Of a stretch of DNA of 15,671 bases, positions 1 through 6,722 are shown in pieces; the first letter of the stretch is position 1, and every line of letters starts with the position of its first letter. The stretch is from Deltaproteobacteria bacterium (GTDB taxonomy: Bacteria; Desulfobacterota; BSN033; UBA1163). The DNA is taken from the NCBI GenBank assembly GCA_016875255.1, contig VGRU01000058.1:1-15671 (forward strand), in the 5' to 3' direction. Below the pieces are notes generated by a model. That model saw only the letters and a program-made list of their open reading frames with translations, ran no database searches and was not told where the DNA came from. Made by a program: the position numbers and the translations under genes.

Positions 1-987
1 GACCCTGAAGAGGCTCAACTTCCCTGCAAAAGGATCGGCAATCGTTTTAAAAATGAAAGCCGAGAGAGGTCCATCTTCTTTCGGTTCCCTCGAAGCAACC
101 TCTCCGGTCTTCACATCCTTAACCTGAGCTGCTCCTCTCTCCTGAGGCGAAGGAAAACAGCGAATCATCAGGTCAAGAAGGGGTTGGCTTCCAATATTTC
201 GGGTGGAGGAGCCGCAGACGGCCGGCACCAACTTTTTCTCTATCGTCCCCTTCCGGAGACACCGCAGGATCTCTTCATGGGAGACCTCCCCTGACTCGAG
301 ATACTTCTCCATCAGTTGATCGTCCATTTCTACCACAGCTTCGATCATCTTTTCGCGAAGCCGGTCCACCTCTTCTTTCAATTCGGAGGGAACCTCCTTC
401 AATTCGAACTGCCCGCTTCCGTCCTCCCGGTAGAGATAGGCTTTTTTCTCAATCAGATCGACCACTCCCCTGAAACTCTTTTCTCCTCCGATGGGGAGTT
501 GGACGGGAACAGCAGACTGAGAAGGAAAGCGTTTCTTCACATCCTCCACCACCTTCAAGAAATCGGCCCGCTCCGTATCCATCTTGCTAATATAGAGAAT
601 CCGGGGAACCTGAAACTCATTTGCATACCCCCATACCGTCTCGGTCTGGACCTTCACTTCCGAATTTCCGCCGACAACAATCACTGCTCCATCCACAACC
701 CTCATCGAGGCCTTTGCCTCTGCGATGAAGTTGGCATACCCGGGCGTATCAATGAGATAAAACCGGTGTTTGTCCCATTCGAAATGGGCAAGCGAGGCGC
801 TGATGCTGATCTTCCGGTTGATCTCTTCCGGCTCAAAATCCATCAAAGAGGAGCCATCATCCACCTTTCCCAGGCGTGTATTCTCTCCCGTATTGAAGAG
901 GATGGCTTCAACCAGGGAGGTTTTCCCCTCTCCGCCATGTCCAAAGGTTCCGATATTGCGGATGTGGTCCGGTTCAAATCGTTTCAT
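1..987 (-). CDS. EF-G-like translational GTPase, N-terminal part (gene cut by window edge)
   Basis: This is the N-terminal 329 residues of an elongation factor G-type GTPase; the C-terminal half lies beyond the window. A P-loop GHGGEGKT is at residues 16-23, the G3 motif DTPGY is near residue 82, and the G4 position reads SKMD instead of NKMD. The effector region reads NRKISIS rather than the canonical EF-G ERGITI. These deviations suggest the EF-G2/FusA2-like paralogue group rather than the main ribosomal translocase. The ATG at 987 was chosen because an AAAGGAGAG ribosome site lies just upstream and the reading frame continues unbroken to base 1. It is transcribed divergently from the DUF362 gene at 1356. 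The family call is firm; the exact role (translocation, stress factor or another GTPase function) cannot be read from the sequence. Confidence 0.9.
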   Translation of the reverse strand, partial: MKRFEPDHIRNIGTFGHGGEGKTSLVEAILFNTGENTRLGKVDDGSSLMDFEPEEINRKISISASLAHFEWDKHRFYLIDTPGYANFIAEAKASMRVVDGAVIVVGGNSEVKVQTETVWGYANEFQVPRILYISKMDTERADFLKVVEDVKKRFPSQSAVPVQLPIGGEKSFRGVVDLIEKKAYLYREDGSGQFELKEVPSELKEEVDRLREKMIEAVVEMDDQLMEKYLESGEVSHEEILRCLRKGTIEKKLVPAVCGSSTRNIGSQPLLDLMIRCFPSPQERGAAQVKDVKTGEVASREPKEDGPLSAFIFKTIADPFAGKLSLFRV

Positions 988-1035
988 CTTCTCTCCTTTC
1001 TTCAAGCCTCCGAATCGAAATGGAAACAGTAATAT

Positions 1036-1064
1036 TTACTACATTATTTCCAAAATAAAATCAA
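1036..1064 (-). promoter_or_regulatory. Possible promoter of the EF-G-like gene
   Basis: On the minus strand there is a TTGATT -35-like box (1059-1064), a 17-bp spacer and TAGTAA (1036-1041). This would give a leader of roughly 40 nt before the ATG at 987. Spacing is ideal but the -10 match is only moderate. Confidence 0.4.
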
Positions 1065-1178
1065 CCCGCAGAACTTGCTGGTTTGTCTCTTTTCCTGGAA
1101 AGAAACTTTTAGGAGATGATACAGGAAAATCCATCGTCAACTTGGGGAACAAAATTCTTGATAAAAACTGAATGATAC

Positions 1179-1251
1179 CCGATAGGCGGGACATTCCTGT
1201 CCCGCCTATGTTGGAGGCGGGGTTAGACCTGCAGCAGGCCCCGCCTATCGG
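1179..1251. repeat. Nested palindrome with three versions of one GC-rich arm
   Basis: A perfect 12-bp stem with a TTCC loop occupies 1182-1209. The 12-base arm CCGATAGGCGGG (1179-1190) also pairs perfectly with 1240-1251. An inner GGCGGGG/CCCCGCC pair (1216-1222 and 1239-1245) gives a third hairpin. The unit can therefore fold in alternative ways. There is no T-tract, so it is not an ordinary terminator; a REP/MITE-like intergenic repeat is the likeliest explanation. It lies between two divergent genes. Confidence 0.75.
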
Positions 1252-1306
1252 CTCTCACACACACCCCAGTGAGGCATGACCAATTCCTACCTCCTACCTC
1301 CGAACA

Positions 1307-1335
1307 TTGACACACCTCCGGGTTTCTCTTAGAAT
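1307..1335 (+). promoter_or_regulatory. Sigma70-type promoter of the DUF362 gene
   Basis: TTGACA (1307-1312), a 17-bp spacer and TAGAAT (1330-1335) give a near-consensus promoter. Transcription would start near 1342, leaving about 14 nt of leader that already contains the GGAGG ribosome site (1344-1348) before the ATG at 1356. Confidence 0.75.
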
Positions 1336-1355
1336 TTCGCCACGGAGGCTAACCC

Positions 1356-2489
1356 ATGAAAAGCAACGTATTTTTCTCTGACCTGAAAGTGGAATCAAAA
1401 AAGACGCTCTTCGATAAGATCGATATTCTTCTCGAGCGGACCGACCTAAAAGGAAAGATCAAAGAGAAAGACCTGGTTGCGATCAAGCTCCACTTTGGCG
1501 AAAAAGGCAACACGGCCTATGTCCGGCCCATCTTTTTAAGAAAAATCGTGGACCGGGTCAGGGATTGCAAAGGAAAACCCTTCCTGACTGATACGAATAC
1601 CCTCTATATTGGGACCCGGAGCGAGGCGGTCTCCCATCTCACCACTGCCTATGAACACGGCTTCACCGAATCCGCAGTCAATGCCCCAGTCCTGATCGCC
1701 GATGGTTTGAGAGGAAACAGCGCGGTCAAGGTCAAAATCGATAAACCCCTTTTTAAAACTGTCTCCATTGCCCACGCCATTCATATGGCGGATGCCCTGC
1801 TCGGCGTGACCCATTTTAAGGGGCATGAACTATCGGGATTTGGAGGAACGCTGAAGAACCTCGGGATGGGATGCGCCAGCCGGGAGGGGAAGTTGAGCCA
1901 GCATTCCAACATCTCACCCAAAGTCAAAGCGAAGTCGTGCAAAGGGTGCGAGACCTGCCTTCCCTGGTGCCCTTCAGACGCCATTTCAATGATCCCACCT
2001 GAAGTGGAGGGCAAAGGCAAACAACCGGTCGCTCTCATCGATTCAAAAAAATGCATCGGATGCGGAGAATGCATCCTCACCTGCCCTGCCGGAGCCATCC
2101 ATATCCAGTGGAATGAATCGATCCCCCTCTTTCAGAAGAAGATGGTGGAGCACGCCTACGGAGTCGTTCACAAGAAAAAAGGGAAGGCCCTCTTTCTCAA
2201 CTTCCTCACACAGATCTCCCCTGCCTGCGATTGTTACGGATTCTCCGACACACCCATTGTCAATGATATCGGAATGCTCGCCTCTAACGACCCCGTTGCC
2301 ATTGATCAGGCATCGGTCGACCTGGTCAATCAGCAGGAGGGAAACCGATCCTCGAAACTGACGAGGAACCTGGAAACGGGAGGAGACAAATTCCGGGCCC
2401 TCTACCCGGATGTCGATTGGAATATTCAACTCGGTTATGCCGAAGAAATCGGCCTGGGAACAAGGGAATATGAATTGATGAAAATTTAA
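1356..2489 (+). CDS. DUF362 protein with two [4Fe-4S] ferredoxin motifs
   Basis: This is a 377-residue protein: an N-terminal DUF362 domain (about residues 1-185 plus the C-terminal part) with a bacterial ferredoxin insertion. The two cluster motifs are CKGCETCLPWCP (Cys195, 198, 201, 205) and CIGCGECILTCP (Cys233, 236, 239, 243), each followed by the usual proline. DUF362 proteins are widespread in anaerobes as presumed iron-sulfur redox proteins, but no reaction is established for this branch. There is no signal peptide, so it is probably cytoplasmic. The ATG is supported by GGAGG 8 bases upstream and by the promoter at 1307-1335. A second DUF362 protein with a different domain order lies at 11980-13107. 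Confidence 0.88.
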   Translation: MKSNVFFSDLKVESKKTLFDKIDILLERTDLKGKIKEKDLVAIKLHFGEKGNTAYVRPIFLRKIVDRVRDCKGKPFLTDTNTLYIGTRSEAVSHLTTAYEHGFTESAVNAPVLIADGLRGNSAVKVKIDKPLFKTVSIAHAIHMADALLGVTHFKGHELSGFGGTLKNLGMGCASREGKLSQHSNISPKVKAKSCKGCETCLPWCPSDAISMIPPEVEGKGKQPVALIDSKKCIGCGECILTCPAGAIHIQWNESIPLFQKKMVEHAYGVVHKKKGKALFLNFLTQISPACDCYGFSDTPIVNDIGMLASNDPVAIDQASVDLVNQQEGNRSSKLTRNLETGGDKFRALYPDVDWNIQLGYAEEIGLGTREYELMKI

Positions 2490-2697
2490 CCTTTGGCTTT
2501 ATCCCTGGCGGTGGAGCAGTGTAGGAGTTCCAAAACTAAGGAGGTGGTGGGCTGTTAGACGGTTTTTACACCCGATCAGAAACCAAGTTGGAACGGCTGC
2601 AAACAGGCAAAATAGTCTTTTTCTTTTAGAACGAAAATCTCTTACTTTTCCGTCTCGGATTTCTTTTCCCTATTGACAACTGGAGGCATTATAAGTG
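2490..2697. other. Intergenic stretch between convergent genes
   Basis: This 208-bp stretch separates the DUF362 gene from the BrnA-like antitoxin, which converge on it. It should hold the attC of the toxin-antitoxin cassette, but I cannot fold a convincing one. GTTAGAC (2554-2560) and ATTTAAC (2484-2490) look like core boxes, but the sequence between them is not self-complementary. No clear terminator is visible. Confidence 0.4.
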
Positions 2698-2982
2698 TCA
2701 AACCCTCTTTTTCTCTATTAAATATCCGGACACATATTTATGAATAATACTGGATATCATCGTCTGGTAAGGGATCCCTTCCTGGGCAGCAATAACTTGC
2801 ACTTGATCCAAATCCTTTGATGACATGCGAATATTTATCCTCTTGTCTTTTTGCAGTGTATTCCTCGCATACTCTCGAAGTTTCTTCATCTCCGCCTTCG
2901 GATTCTTAATAGGTCTCCATTCGCCACGTTCGTATGACTCTAAAATATTTTTTTCTTCCTCATCGAATAATACCTTTTTCAT
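2698..2982 (-). CDS. BrnA/CopG-like ribbon-helix-helix antitoxin
   Basis: This is a 94-residue protein. Its C-terminal half (about 48-90: RINIRMSSKDL ... EGIPYQTMISSIIHKYVSG) has the ribbon-helix-helix pattern of CopG/BrnA antitoxins, which bind operator DNA as dimers and neutralise the partner toxin. The N-terminal half is charged and probably contacts the toxin. The ATG overlaps the toxin stop as ATGA (2979-2982), so translation is coupled. It is the second gene of a toxin-first pair, as in brnTA systems. The family assignment is from motif recognition only. Confidence 0.8.
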   Translation of the reverse strand: MKKVLFDEEEKNILESYERGEWRPIKNPKAEMKKLREYARNTLQKDKRINIRMSSKDLDQVQVIAAQEGIPYQTMISSIIHKYVSGYLIEKKRV

Positions 2983-3257
2983 TTCTTTTTCCTCACATAT
3001 TTGTTAGTAGCCTTTCTACTGGGGATGATGGTTTTCAAAAATATCTCCTCACCCTCTTGCACATAAGGAATGAGATAGGCATAATCACCAATCCTGACTG
3101 TTGCAATTTTTTGCCCTGGATACTTATCTTGGTTTGGGTGATCAACTATTTCGAGTAAATCTTCCCGGTCCATCAAGATAACGACTTCTTCAAAACAGAC
3201 TCCTCTGTTTTTCTTCAACCACTCATTCTCCTCATTATCCCATTGAAAGACTTTCAT
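2979..3257 (-). CDS. BrnT-like toxin
   Basis: This 92-residue protein starts with VFQWDNEENEWL and contains GVCFEEVV, matching the BrnT start pattern (F-WD-xxK-N ... GxxFxEA). It ends with IIPSRKATNKYV, matching the BrnT terminal ISARxAT helix. BrnT is a RelE-fold ribonuclease in characterised systems; activity here is inferred. I chose ATG 3257 over an in-frame TTG at 3266 because that TTG lies inside the predicted -10 box. It overlaps the antitoxin by 4 bp. It is the first gene after the recombination box of the attC at 3307. Confidence 0.75.
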   Translation of the reverse strand: MKVFQWDNEENEWLKKNRGVCFEEVVILMDREDLLEIVDHPNQDKYPGQKIATVRIGDYAYLIPYVQEGEEIFLKTIIPSRKATNKYVRKKK

Positions 3258-3263
3258 AAGATA

Positions 3264-3292
3264 CAATTACGACATTGTGTGCCTTTTGTCAA
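3264..3292 (-). promoter_or_regulatory. Promoter of the toxin-antitoxin pair
   Basis: On the minus strand there is TTGACA (3287-3292), a 17-bp spacer and TAATTG (3264-3269). The ATG at 3257 lies only 6 nt beyond the -10 box, so the transcript would be leaderless or nearly so, and no ribosome site is present. The promoter lies inside the cassette, so the pair can be expressed without an integron promoter. Confidence 0.6.
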
Positions 3293-3306
3293 TATTATTA
3301 TTTTAG

Positions 3307-3360
3307 GCTTAACGCCTGAAATCAGCGGTGGCTGTAAGCCATCCGCTGGATTGAATGGTT
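3307..3360 (-). repeat. attC site of the serine-hydrolase cassette, proximal part (split site)
   Basis: On the minus strand the site ends with the R' box GTTAAGC (complement of 3307-3313). Its body has complementary arms around CCAGCGGATGGC and GCCACCGCTG. The body is nearly the same as that of the attC at 10123-10180. The outer R'' box breaks off after AAC (complement of GTT 3358-3360), where the IS91-like remnant begins. Joining it to 5233-5236 restores AGCTAAC and a complete attC of about 58 bp. Confidence 0.8.
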
Positions 3361-3942
3361 CAAGTAAGCCGCTACGCGGCAGATTTCTGCTTTTATAAGA
3401 CTTCCTAAAATTCTCCGCAGAAGTCCATTCAAGAGGCCACATACCGTTCTGTCAAGTATGATACTTCAAACCCCTCCTCATTAGAAGGGGTAATCCCTCA
3501 TTATCAAGAAAGGAGAAGTATTATGAAGACAGAGTGGTATGACAGAACGATCCAAGCCCTTCAACTCAACGGCAAAGGGGAACGGACTCAGGAGGCCTAC
3601 GCCCGCTCCGTTCGCATGCTGACCCAGTTCTATGGCAAATCCCCCGATCTGATCACCGAGCAGGAACTCCAAGACTATTTCCTCCAACGGAAAAACGTTG
3701 ATCACTGGTCCCCCAATACCATGCGGATCTGCTATTGCGGGATACGCTTTTTCTACGAGCACGTCCTCCAACGAAACTGGCACATCCTCGGAATCCTCCG
3801 AGCCCAAACCGAACGACGCCTCCCAGCCGTTCTGAGCGTTCAAGAAGTCCGAAGCATTCTTGCCCAGGTCAAAACCTTCCAGAACTACGCCTACCTCTCT
3901 ACCATCTATTCCTGCGGCCTGAGACTTCACGAAGGAGATAAG
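3361..3942 (+). mobile_element. Truncated copy of the IS91-like element (left end only)
   Basis: Bases 3361-3935 repeat 7235-7809 with a single visible difference (C for T in the GATTTCTGC stretch). It starts with the element's terminal CAAG and stops inside the recombinase gene. From 3936 the sequence departs from the intact copy and enters the RAYT element at 3943. The near-identity implies recent duplication. Confidence 0.9.
3523..3942 (+). pseudogene. Truncated tyrosine recombinase (N-terminal 138 residues)
   Basis: It encodes the SAM-like DNA-binding N-terminal domain and stops just after the first catalytic arginine (CGLRLHEG). It then runs into about ten foreign residues from the RAYT element before a stop near 3969. 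It lacks the Lys, His, Arg and Tyr of the active site and cannot be catalytic. The ribosome site AAGGAG before the ATG is intact, so a DNA-binding fragment could still be made. Confidence 0.88.
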
Positions 3943-3967
3943 GGGGACGTTGGTTCTAAAACAACTT
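3943..3967 (+). repeat. Left 25-bp inverted repeat of the RAYT element
   Basis: It is identical to the reverse complement of 4988-5012. The TAG stop codon of the transposase (complement of 3956-3958) lies inside it. Confidence 0.92.
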
Positions 3968-4954
3968 AAGATATTTTGTCAAGTTTGCTGCTTCCCTGGA
4001 CACAACCAACCGATTAACCGCAGAAGTCGTCACTCCAAGGAAACGGGCAACCTCCGCCCCAGGATACCCCATCTTCCCTACCACCAACTGACAAAATAAC
4101 TTCCTTGCCCTCACCACCTCTTTCTTCCGTATCCCCGACCGTAACTCCAGCGCTTCTACCCCCTCTCCTTTAACAATGACCCCCGCCAAGGTCGGTAGGT
4201 CTGGTACTTTACGAAGCAGCCTCAGGGTCTCTTTCTCTCTTTTGTCAGCTTCAGTTAAAAGCCTCTGGATAAATTCGTCTCCCCCCAATACCCTCTCATC
4301 AGAGGCAACCTTAATCCCTTTCCTCCTGATGGAAAGCACCTGCGACCATCCCCCTAAACTACGGATTAATCCTCCCCCCACTAATCCCGGCCTTTTCCCT
4401 TGCGATATCCCTTCTCTCACATATTGCTCATATTTCTCCACTGCCCGGCGCCCCTTACCAAAATAGGCAAGGATTGTCCCAGTATCCTGCCAGTCCCGCT
4501 CCAACCTCCCCATTATGACCGAGTGACCCGCCCAACGATAAACGCTCAATTGTTTCACATCATTGACTAGGCATGCTCTCAACGGATTCAAATGGATATA
4601 TCTTGTCAATTCCAATAGATAAGGATCGTCTTCACAAATGATCGATTTATATCTGTTCTGAAAGAGATGACCATACCTCTTGTGTCGCAGGTTAAAGTTG
4701 ACGACATACCCCGTAAGAAGTTTACGCATACTCTTAGAAATTGGCTGCCGGCCGGTCCGAACCAATAGATGAAAATGATTGGGCATCAAGGCCCAGGCGT
4801 AGACAATCAACTCCTTATTCATGGATAATTCTGATAGTCTTTTCAGGAAATCTTCCCGGTCTTGATCCGTGCGAAATATTCTTGTCCGTTCGATACCCCG
4901 TCCCATCACATGATGCAACGCTCCAGGAGCATCGAGTCTTGGCTGTCTCGGCAT
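3956..4954 (-). CDS. REP-associated tyrosine transposase (RAYT) with DnaA-like C-terminal domain
   Basis: This is a 332-residue HUH endonuclease of the Y1 transposase family. It has the typical start MPRQPRLDAPGALHHVM, the HUH motif NHFHLL (His60, His62) and the TRYIHLNPLRA helix carrying the presumed nucleophile Tyr119. Such enzymes cut and join single-stranded DNA at hairpins. It is longer than short RAYTs: residues about 250-325 (RKKEVVRARKLFC ... EVARFLGVTTSAVNRL) resemble the helix-turn-helix of DnaA domain IV and probably add sequence-specific binding. The ATG at 4954 follows a good promoter. The gene is intact and may be active on the inverted ends flanking it. Confidence 0.9.
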   Translation of the reverse strand: MPRQPRLDAPGALHHVMGRGIERTRIFRTDQDREDFLKRLSELSMNKELIVYAWALMPNHFHLLVRTGRQPISKSMRKLLTGYVVNFNLRHKRYGHLFQNRYKSIICEDDPYLLELTRYIHLNPLRACLVNDVKQLSVYRWAGHSVIMGRLERDWQDTGTILAYFGKGRRAVEKYEQYVREGISQGKRPGLVGGGLIRSLGGWSQVLSIRRKGIKVASDERVLGGDEFIQRLLTEADKREKETLRLLRKVPDLPTLAGVIVKGEGVEALELRSGIRKKEVVRARKLFCQLVVGKMGYPGAEVARFLGVTTSAVNRLVVSREAANLTKYLKLF

Positions 4955-4960
4955 AATGGC

Positions 4961-4989
4961 ACATTACTCCCTTTTGCCCTATCTGTCAA
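4961..4989 (-). promoter_or_regulatory. Promoter of the RAYT gene
   Basis: On the minus strand there is TTGACA (4984-4989), a 17-bp spacer and TAATGT (4961-4966). The -35 overlaps the right inverted repeat by 2 bp. The predicted start of transcription is at or next to the ATG (4954), giving a leaderless message, although an AGGGAG stretch lies within the promoter spacer. Confidence 0.6.
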
Positions 4990-5012
4990 GTTGTTTTAGA
5001 ACCAACGTCCCC
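4988..5012 (-). repeat. Right 25-bp inverted repeat of the RAYT element
   Basis: It pairs perfectly with 3943-3967 and abuts the group II intron remnant. Confidence 0.92.
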
Positions 5013-5153
5013 TCTCGCTCTCGTGCAGTGCACATGGGGTTGTCGAAGGCATTCCTCGAACAGCAGGGGCTTGTCTCTATTCGCACACTGTGGATTCAGA
5101 TTCACTATCCGGCTAAGGCCCGACCTGTCTGCGTGCAACGCACAGGCAGGTGA
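5013..5153 (+). pseudogene. C-terminal fragment of a group II intron reverse transcriptase/maturase
   Basis: The open frame reads through AFLEQQGLVSIRTLWIQIHYPAKAR to a TGA at 5151-5153. The pattern GLVSI-LW--IHYPA-AR is the characteristic end of group II intron-encoded proteins (maturase/DNA-binding tail). Everything upstream, including the reverse transcriptase domain, has been lost at the RAYT boundary. The downstream intron RNA domains support the call. Confidence 0.82.
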
Positions 5154-5160
5154 TTTCTGC

Positions 5161-5232
5161 GAACCGCCCATTGCGGACCCGCATGATGGGTGGTGTGGGG
5201 AGGGACGGCTAATTACCGTCCCTTACCCGATT
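5161..5232 (+). ncRNA. Group II intron 3' end: domains V and VI
   Basis: Domain V is a 35-nt hairpin (5161-5195): GAACCGCCCAT pairs with ATGGGTGGT, and an inner TGCG/CGCA stem is separated by a two-base bulge. The CGC near its base fits the catalytic triad variant of class C introns. Domain VI follows (5197-5230), with a GGGACGG/CCGTCCC stem and an unpaired A before the terminal CCC. The intron ends at about 5232 (CCCGATT). The next bases, AGCT, complete the attC box broken at 3360. Its orientation, opposite to the cassettes, is that known for group IIC-attC introns. Confidence 0.75.
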
Positions 5233-5236
5233 AGCT
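5233..5236 (-). repeat. Distal remnant of the split attC R'' box
   Basis: AGCT directly after the intron end. Together with GTT at 3358-3360 it rebuilds the box GTTAGCT (minus-strand AGCTAAC), which sits 13 bases after the stop of the serine hydrolase, as expected for its attC. Confidence 0.65.
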
Positions 5237-5248
5237 GGTAATAGAAGA

Positions 5249-6649
5249 TTATCCCTTTACCGCCCCCAAAATCATGTTGATAAACTCATCATGTTGCCAA
5301 ACATGCGGCAATCGAGAAAGACCAAGCCGCACTACCAATAAGCTTCGGGATGGAATTATTGTAAGAAATTGTCCTTCGTGACCGACAGCGTGAAAGACAT
5401 CATTAGGTAAAGCGTCCTTACCCTTATTGCTTCGGTATTTTTTAGGTATTTTGAGCCAAAAATGGGCGCCATAGTCTTTGTTCGCTGACTCTGGCGCAGG
5501 TGTTGTCGTGTACTTGACCCATCCTTCGGGCAGCATACGCTGACCCGCCCATATACCGTCATGAAGGTACAGTTGACCAAATCTCGCCCAATCCCGCGCG
5601 GTTGCATACATAAAGGATGAGCCGACAAACGTGCCTGAGGCATCCGGCTCGATTACGGCGCTAAACATACCGATTGGCTCAAATAGCTCGCGTCGTGGAA
5701 AGGTGATATAGTCAGCCTCACCAACGACTCGTCGAATGATTCGACAAATGATGTTCGTGTTACCACTGGAGTAGTACCACTTGGTTCCGGGTTCTGCCGC
5801 AAGCTTTTTCTTTGCTGCAAATGCTGCCATGTCCGGGACCCTAAGTAACATGCAAGTTACGTCATCCCATGGACCATAACTTTCTTCCCCAAATTCCAGG
5901 CCACTGCTCATATGCAGGAGGTGATTAAGTGTAATTTTCTTTCTTGAATCTCCAGGTTTCTGCCACTCAGGTACAGGCACAGGTTCATCAAGCGACAGCC
6001 TTCCTGCTCGAACAAGGATACCGACGAGGGCATTGGTAACACTCTTTGTCATGGACCAACCGATAAGCGGTGTATCTCTATTGAAACCTTCAGCGTATCG
6101 TTCCGCGATGATTCGGCCGTTTTGTACTATCACGACTGCGCGCGTGCGGTGTAGATGTTGAGGGTCCAGCTCGGAAAAGGCCCACTCTACGGCTGAGTTC
6201 AAACGGCTCTTATCCACATGTTCAAGTGTTGCCTGGTCAGACATCTCACCCACCAATTGTCCGGACATTAGGTGGGCTTGCTGGGATCCTTTTTCGAGTG
6301 GTACAGACGGAGTGACTTCAGAATCGTTATAAATTAGTGTACATCCTATGCCTGGACGATAAATGGCCTTTCGACTTACCACACCCCACAAACTCGCTGA
6401 TACCATCTGTGAGGCCCTGTCTACCTGTGCATCGAAATAACGTAATGCAGACAAATCATCGGCAGCCAGATCTGTATTAAGAATTGATTCCGGACTACGT
6501 TTAGACACAAAACAACCGGAACATAATGTCTTGGCCTTTAAAGCTACCCCTATCTGAGCCAGAGACCAAGCATAATACAGCCCAATCCCAAGTATGACAA
6601 CCAGGACAACCACAGACGCAAGGAGAAAGTATTTTTTATGACTCTTCAT
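5249..6649 (-). CDS. Membrane-anchored serine hydrolase, class C beta-lactamase/penicillin-binding fold
   Basis: This is a 466-residue protein with one N-terminal membrane segment (about 7-29) and then a large extracytoplasmic part. The beta-lactamase-related domain spans about 165-450: SMTK (Ser199 nucleophile, Lys202), a YSSGN motif at Tyr293 and HEG (424-426) in place of KTG. The family includes esterases, peptidases and amidases; the substrate is unknown, and HEG with no class C-specific context argues against calling it a resistance beta-lactamase. The start at 6649 follows the attC at 6665 by only 15 bp, and I see no cassette promoter, so expression probably depends on upstream transcription. 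It is the only gene of its cassette, and its own attC is the split one. Confidence 0.87.
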   Translation of the reverse strand: MKSHKKYFLLASVVVLVVILGIGLYYAWSLAQIGVALKAKTLCSGCFVSKRSPESILNTDLAADDLSALRYFDAQVDRASQMVSASLWGVVSRKAIYRPGIGCTLIYNDSEVTPSVPLEKGSQQAHLMSGQLVGEMSDQATLEHVDKSRLNSAVEWAFSELDPQHLHRTRAVVIVQNGRIIAERYAEGFNRDTPLIGWSMTKSVTNALVGILVRAGRLSLDEPVPVPEWQKPGDSRKKITLNHLLHMSSGLEFGEESYGPWDDVTCMLLRVPDMAAFAAKKKLAAEPGTKWYYSSGNTNIICRIIRRVVGEADYITFPRRELFEPIGMFSAVIEPDASGTFVGSSFMYATARDWARFGQLYLHDGIWAGQRMLPEGWVKYTTTPAPESANKDYGAHFWLKIPKKYRSNKGKDALPNDVFHAVGHEGQFLTIIPSRSLLVVRLGLSRLPHVWQHDEFINMILGAVKG

Positions 6650-6664
6650 CCCGATTCTTCATTC

Positions 6665-6722
6665 AGCTAACGACCTAAATCAGCGGCGGCTTTTGGCCGT
6701 CCGCTGGAGTGATTTGTTAGGC
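6665..6722 (-). repeat. attC site of the toxin-like/DUF2283 cassette
   Basis: This is a 58-bp site. On the minus strand R'' is GCCTAAC and R' is GTTAGCT. Between them, complementary arms (AAATC-CTCCAGCGG with CCGCTGATTT, and GGC/GCC) enclose a short AAAA loop, with unpaired bases on one arm as usual for attC. Size and layout match the classic 59-base element. Confidence 0.92.

Larger units (their letters stand above)
3943..5012 (-). mobile_element. RAYT-type (HUH/Y1 transposase) element with 25-bp inverted ends
   Basis: The unit is bounded by a perfect 25-bp inverted repeat (3943-3967 and 4988-5012) that begins GGGGACGTTGG and ends AACAACTT. One gene fills nearly all of the interior. No target duplication is seen, as expected for HUH transposases. 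It separates the truncated IS91-like copy from the group II intron remnant, which are not parts of one interrupted sequence, so deletions accompanied or followed its arrival. Confidence 0.85.

Noticed and set aside
316..1032. 238-codon plus-strand open frame over the EF-G-like gene
   Set aside because: The minus strand encodes clear GTPase motifs here; this frame is a shadow.
2484..2560. Possible attC for the BrnT/BrnA-like cassette (ATTTAAC ... GTTAGAC boxes)
   Set aside because: The sequence between the boxes has no complementary arms, and one box overlaps the stop of the DUF362 gene; chance is likelier.
5249..6649. Antibiotic-resistance class C beta-lactamase
   Set aside because: Only the general SxxK, YSS and HEG motifs of the wider serine-hydrolase family are present; the protein is membrane-anchored and longer than AmpC.
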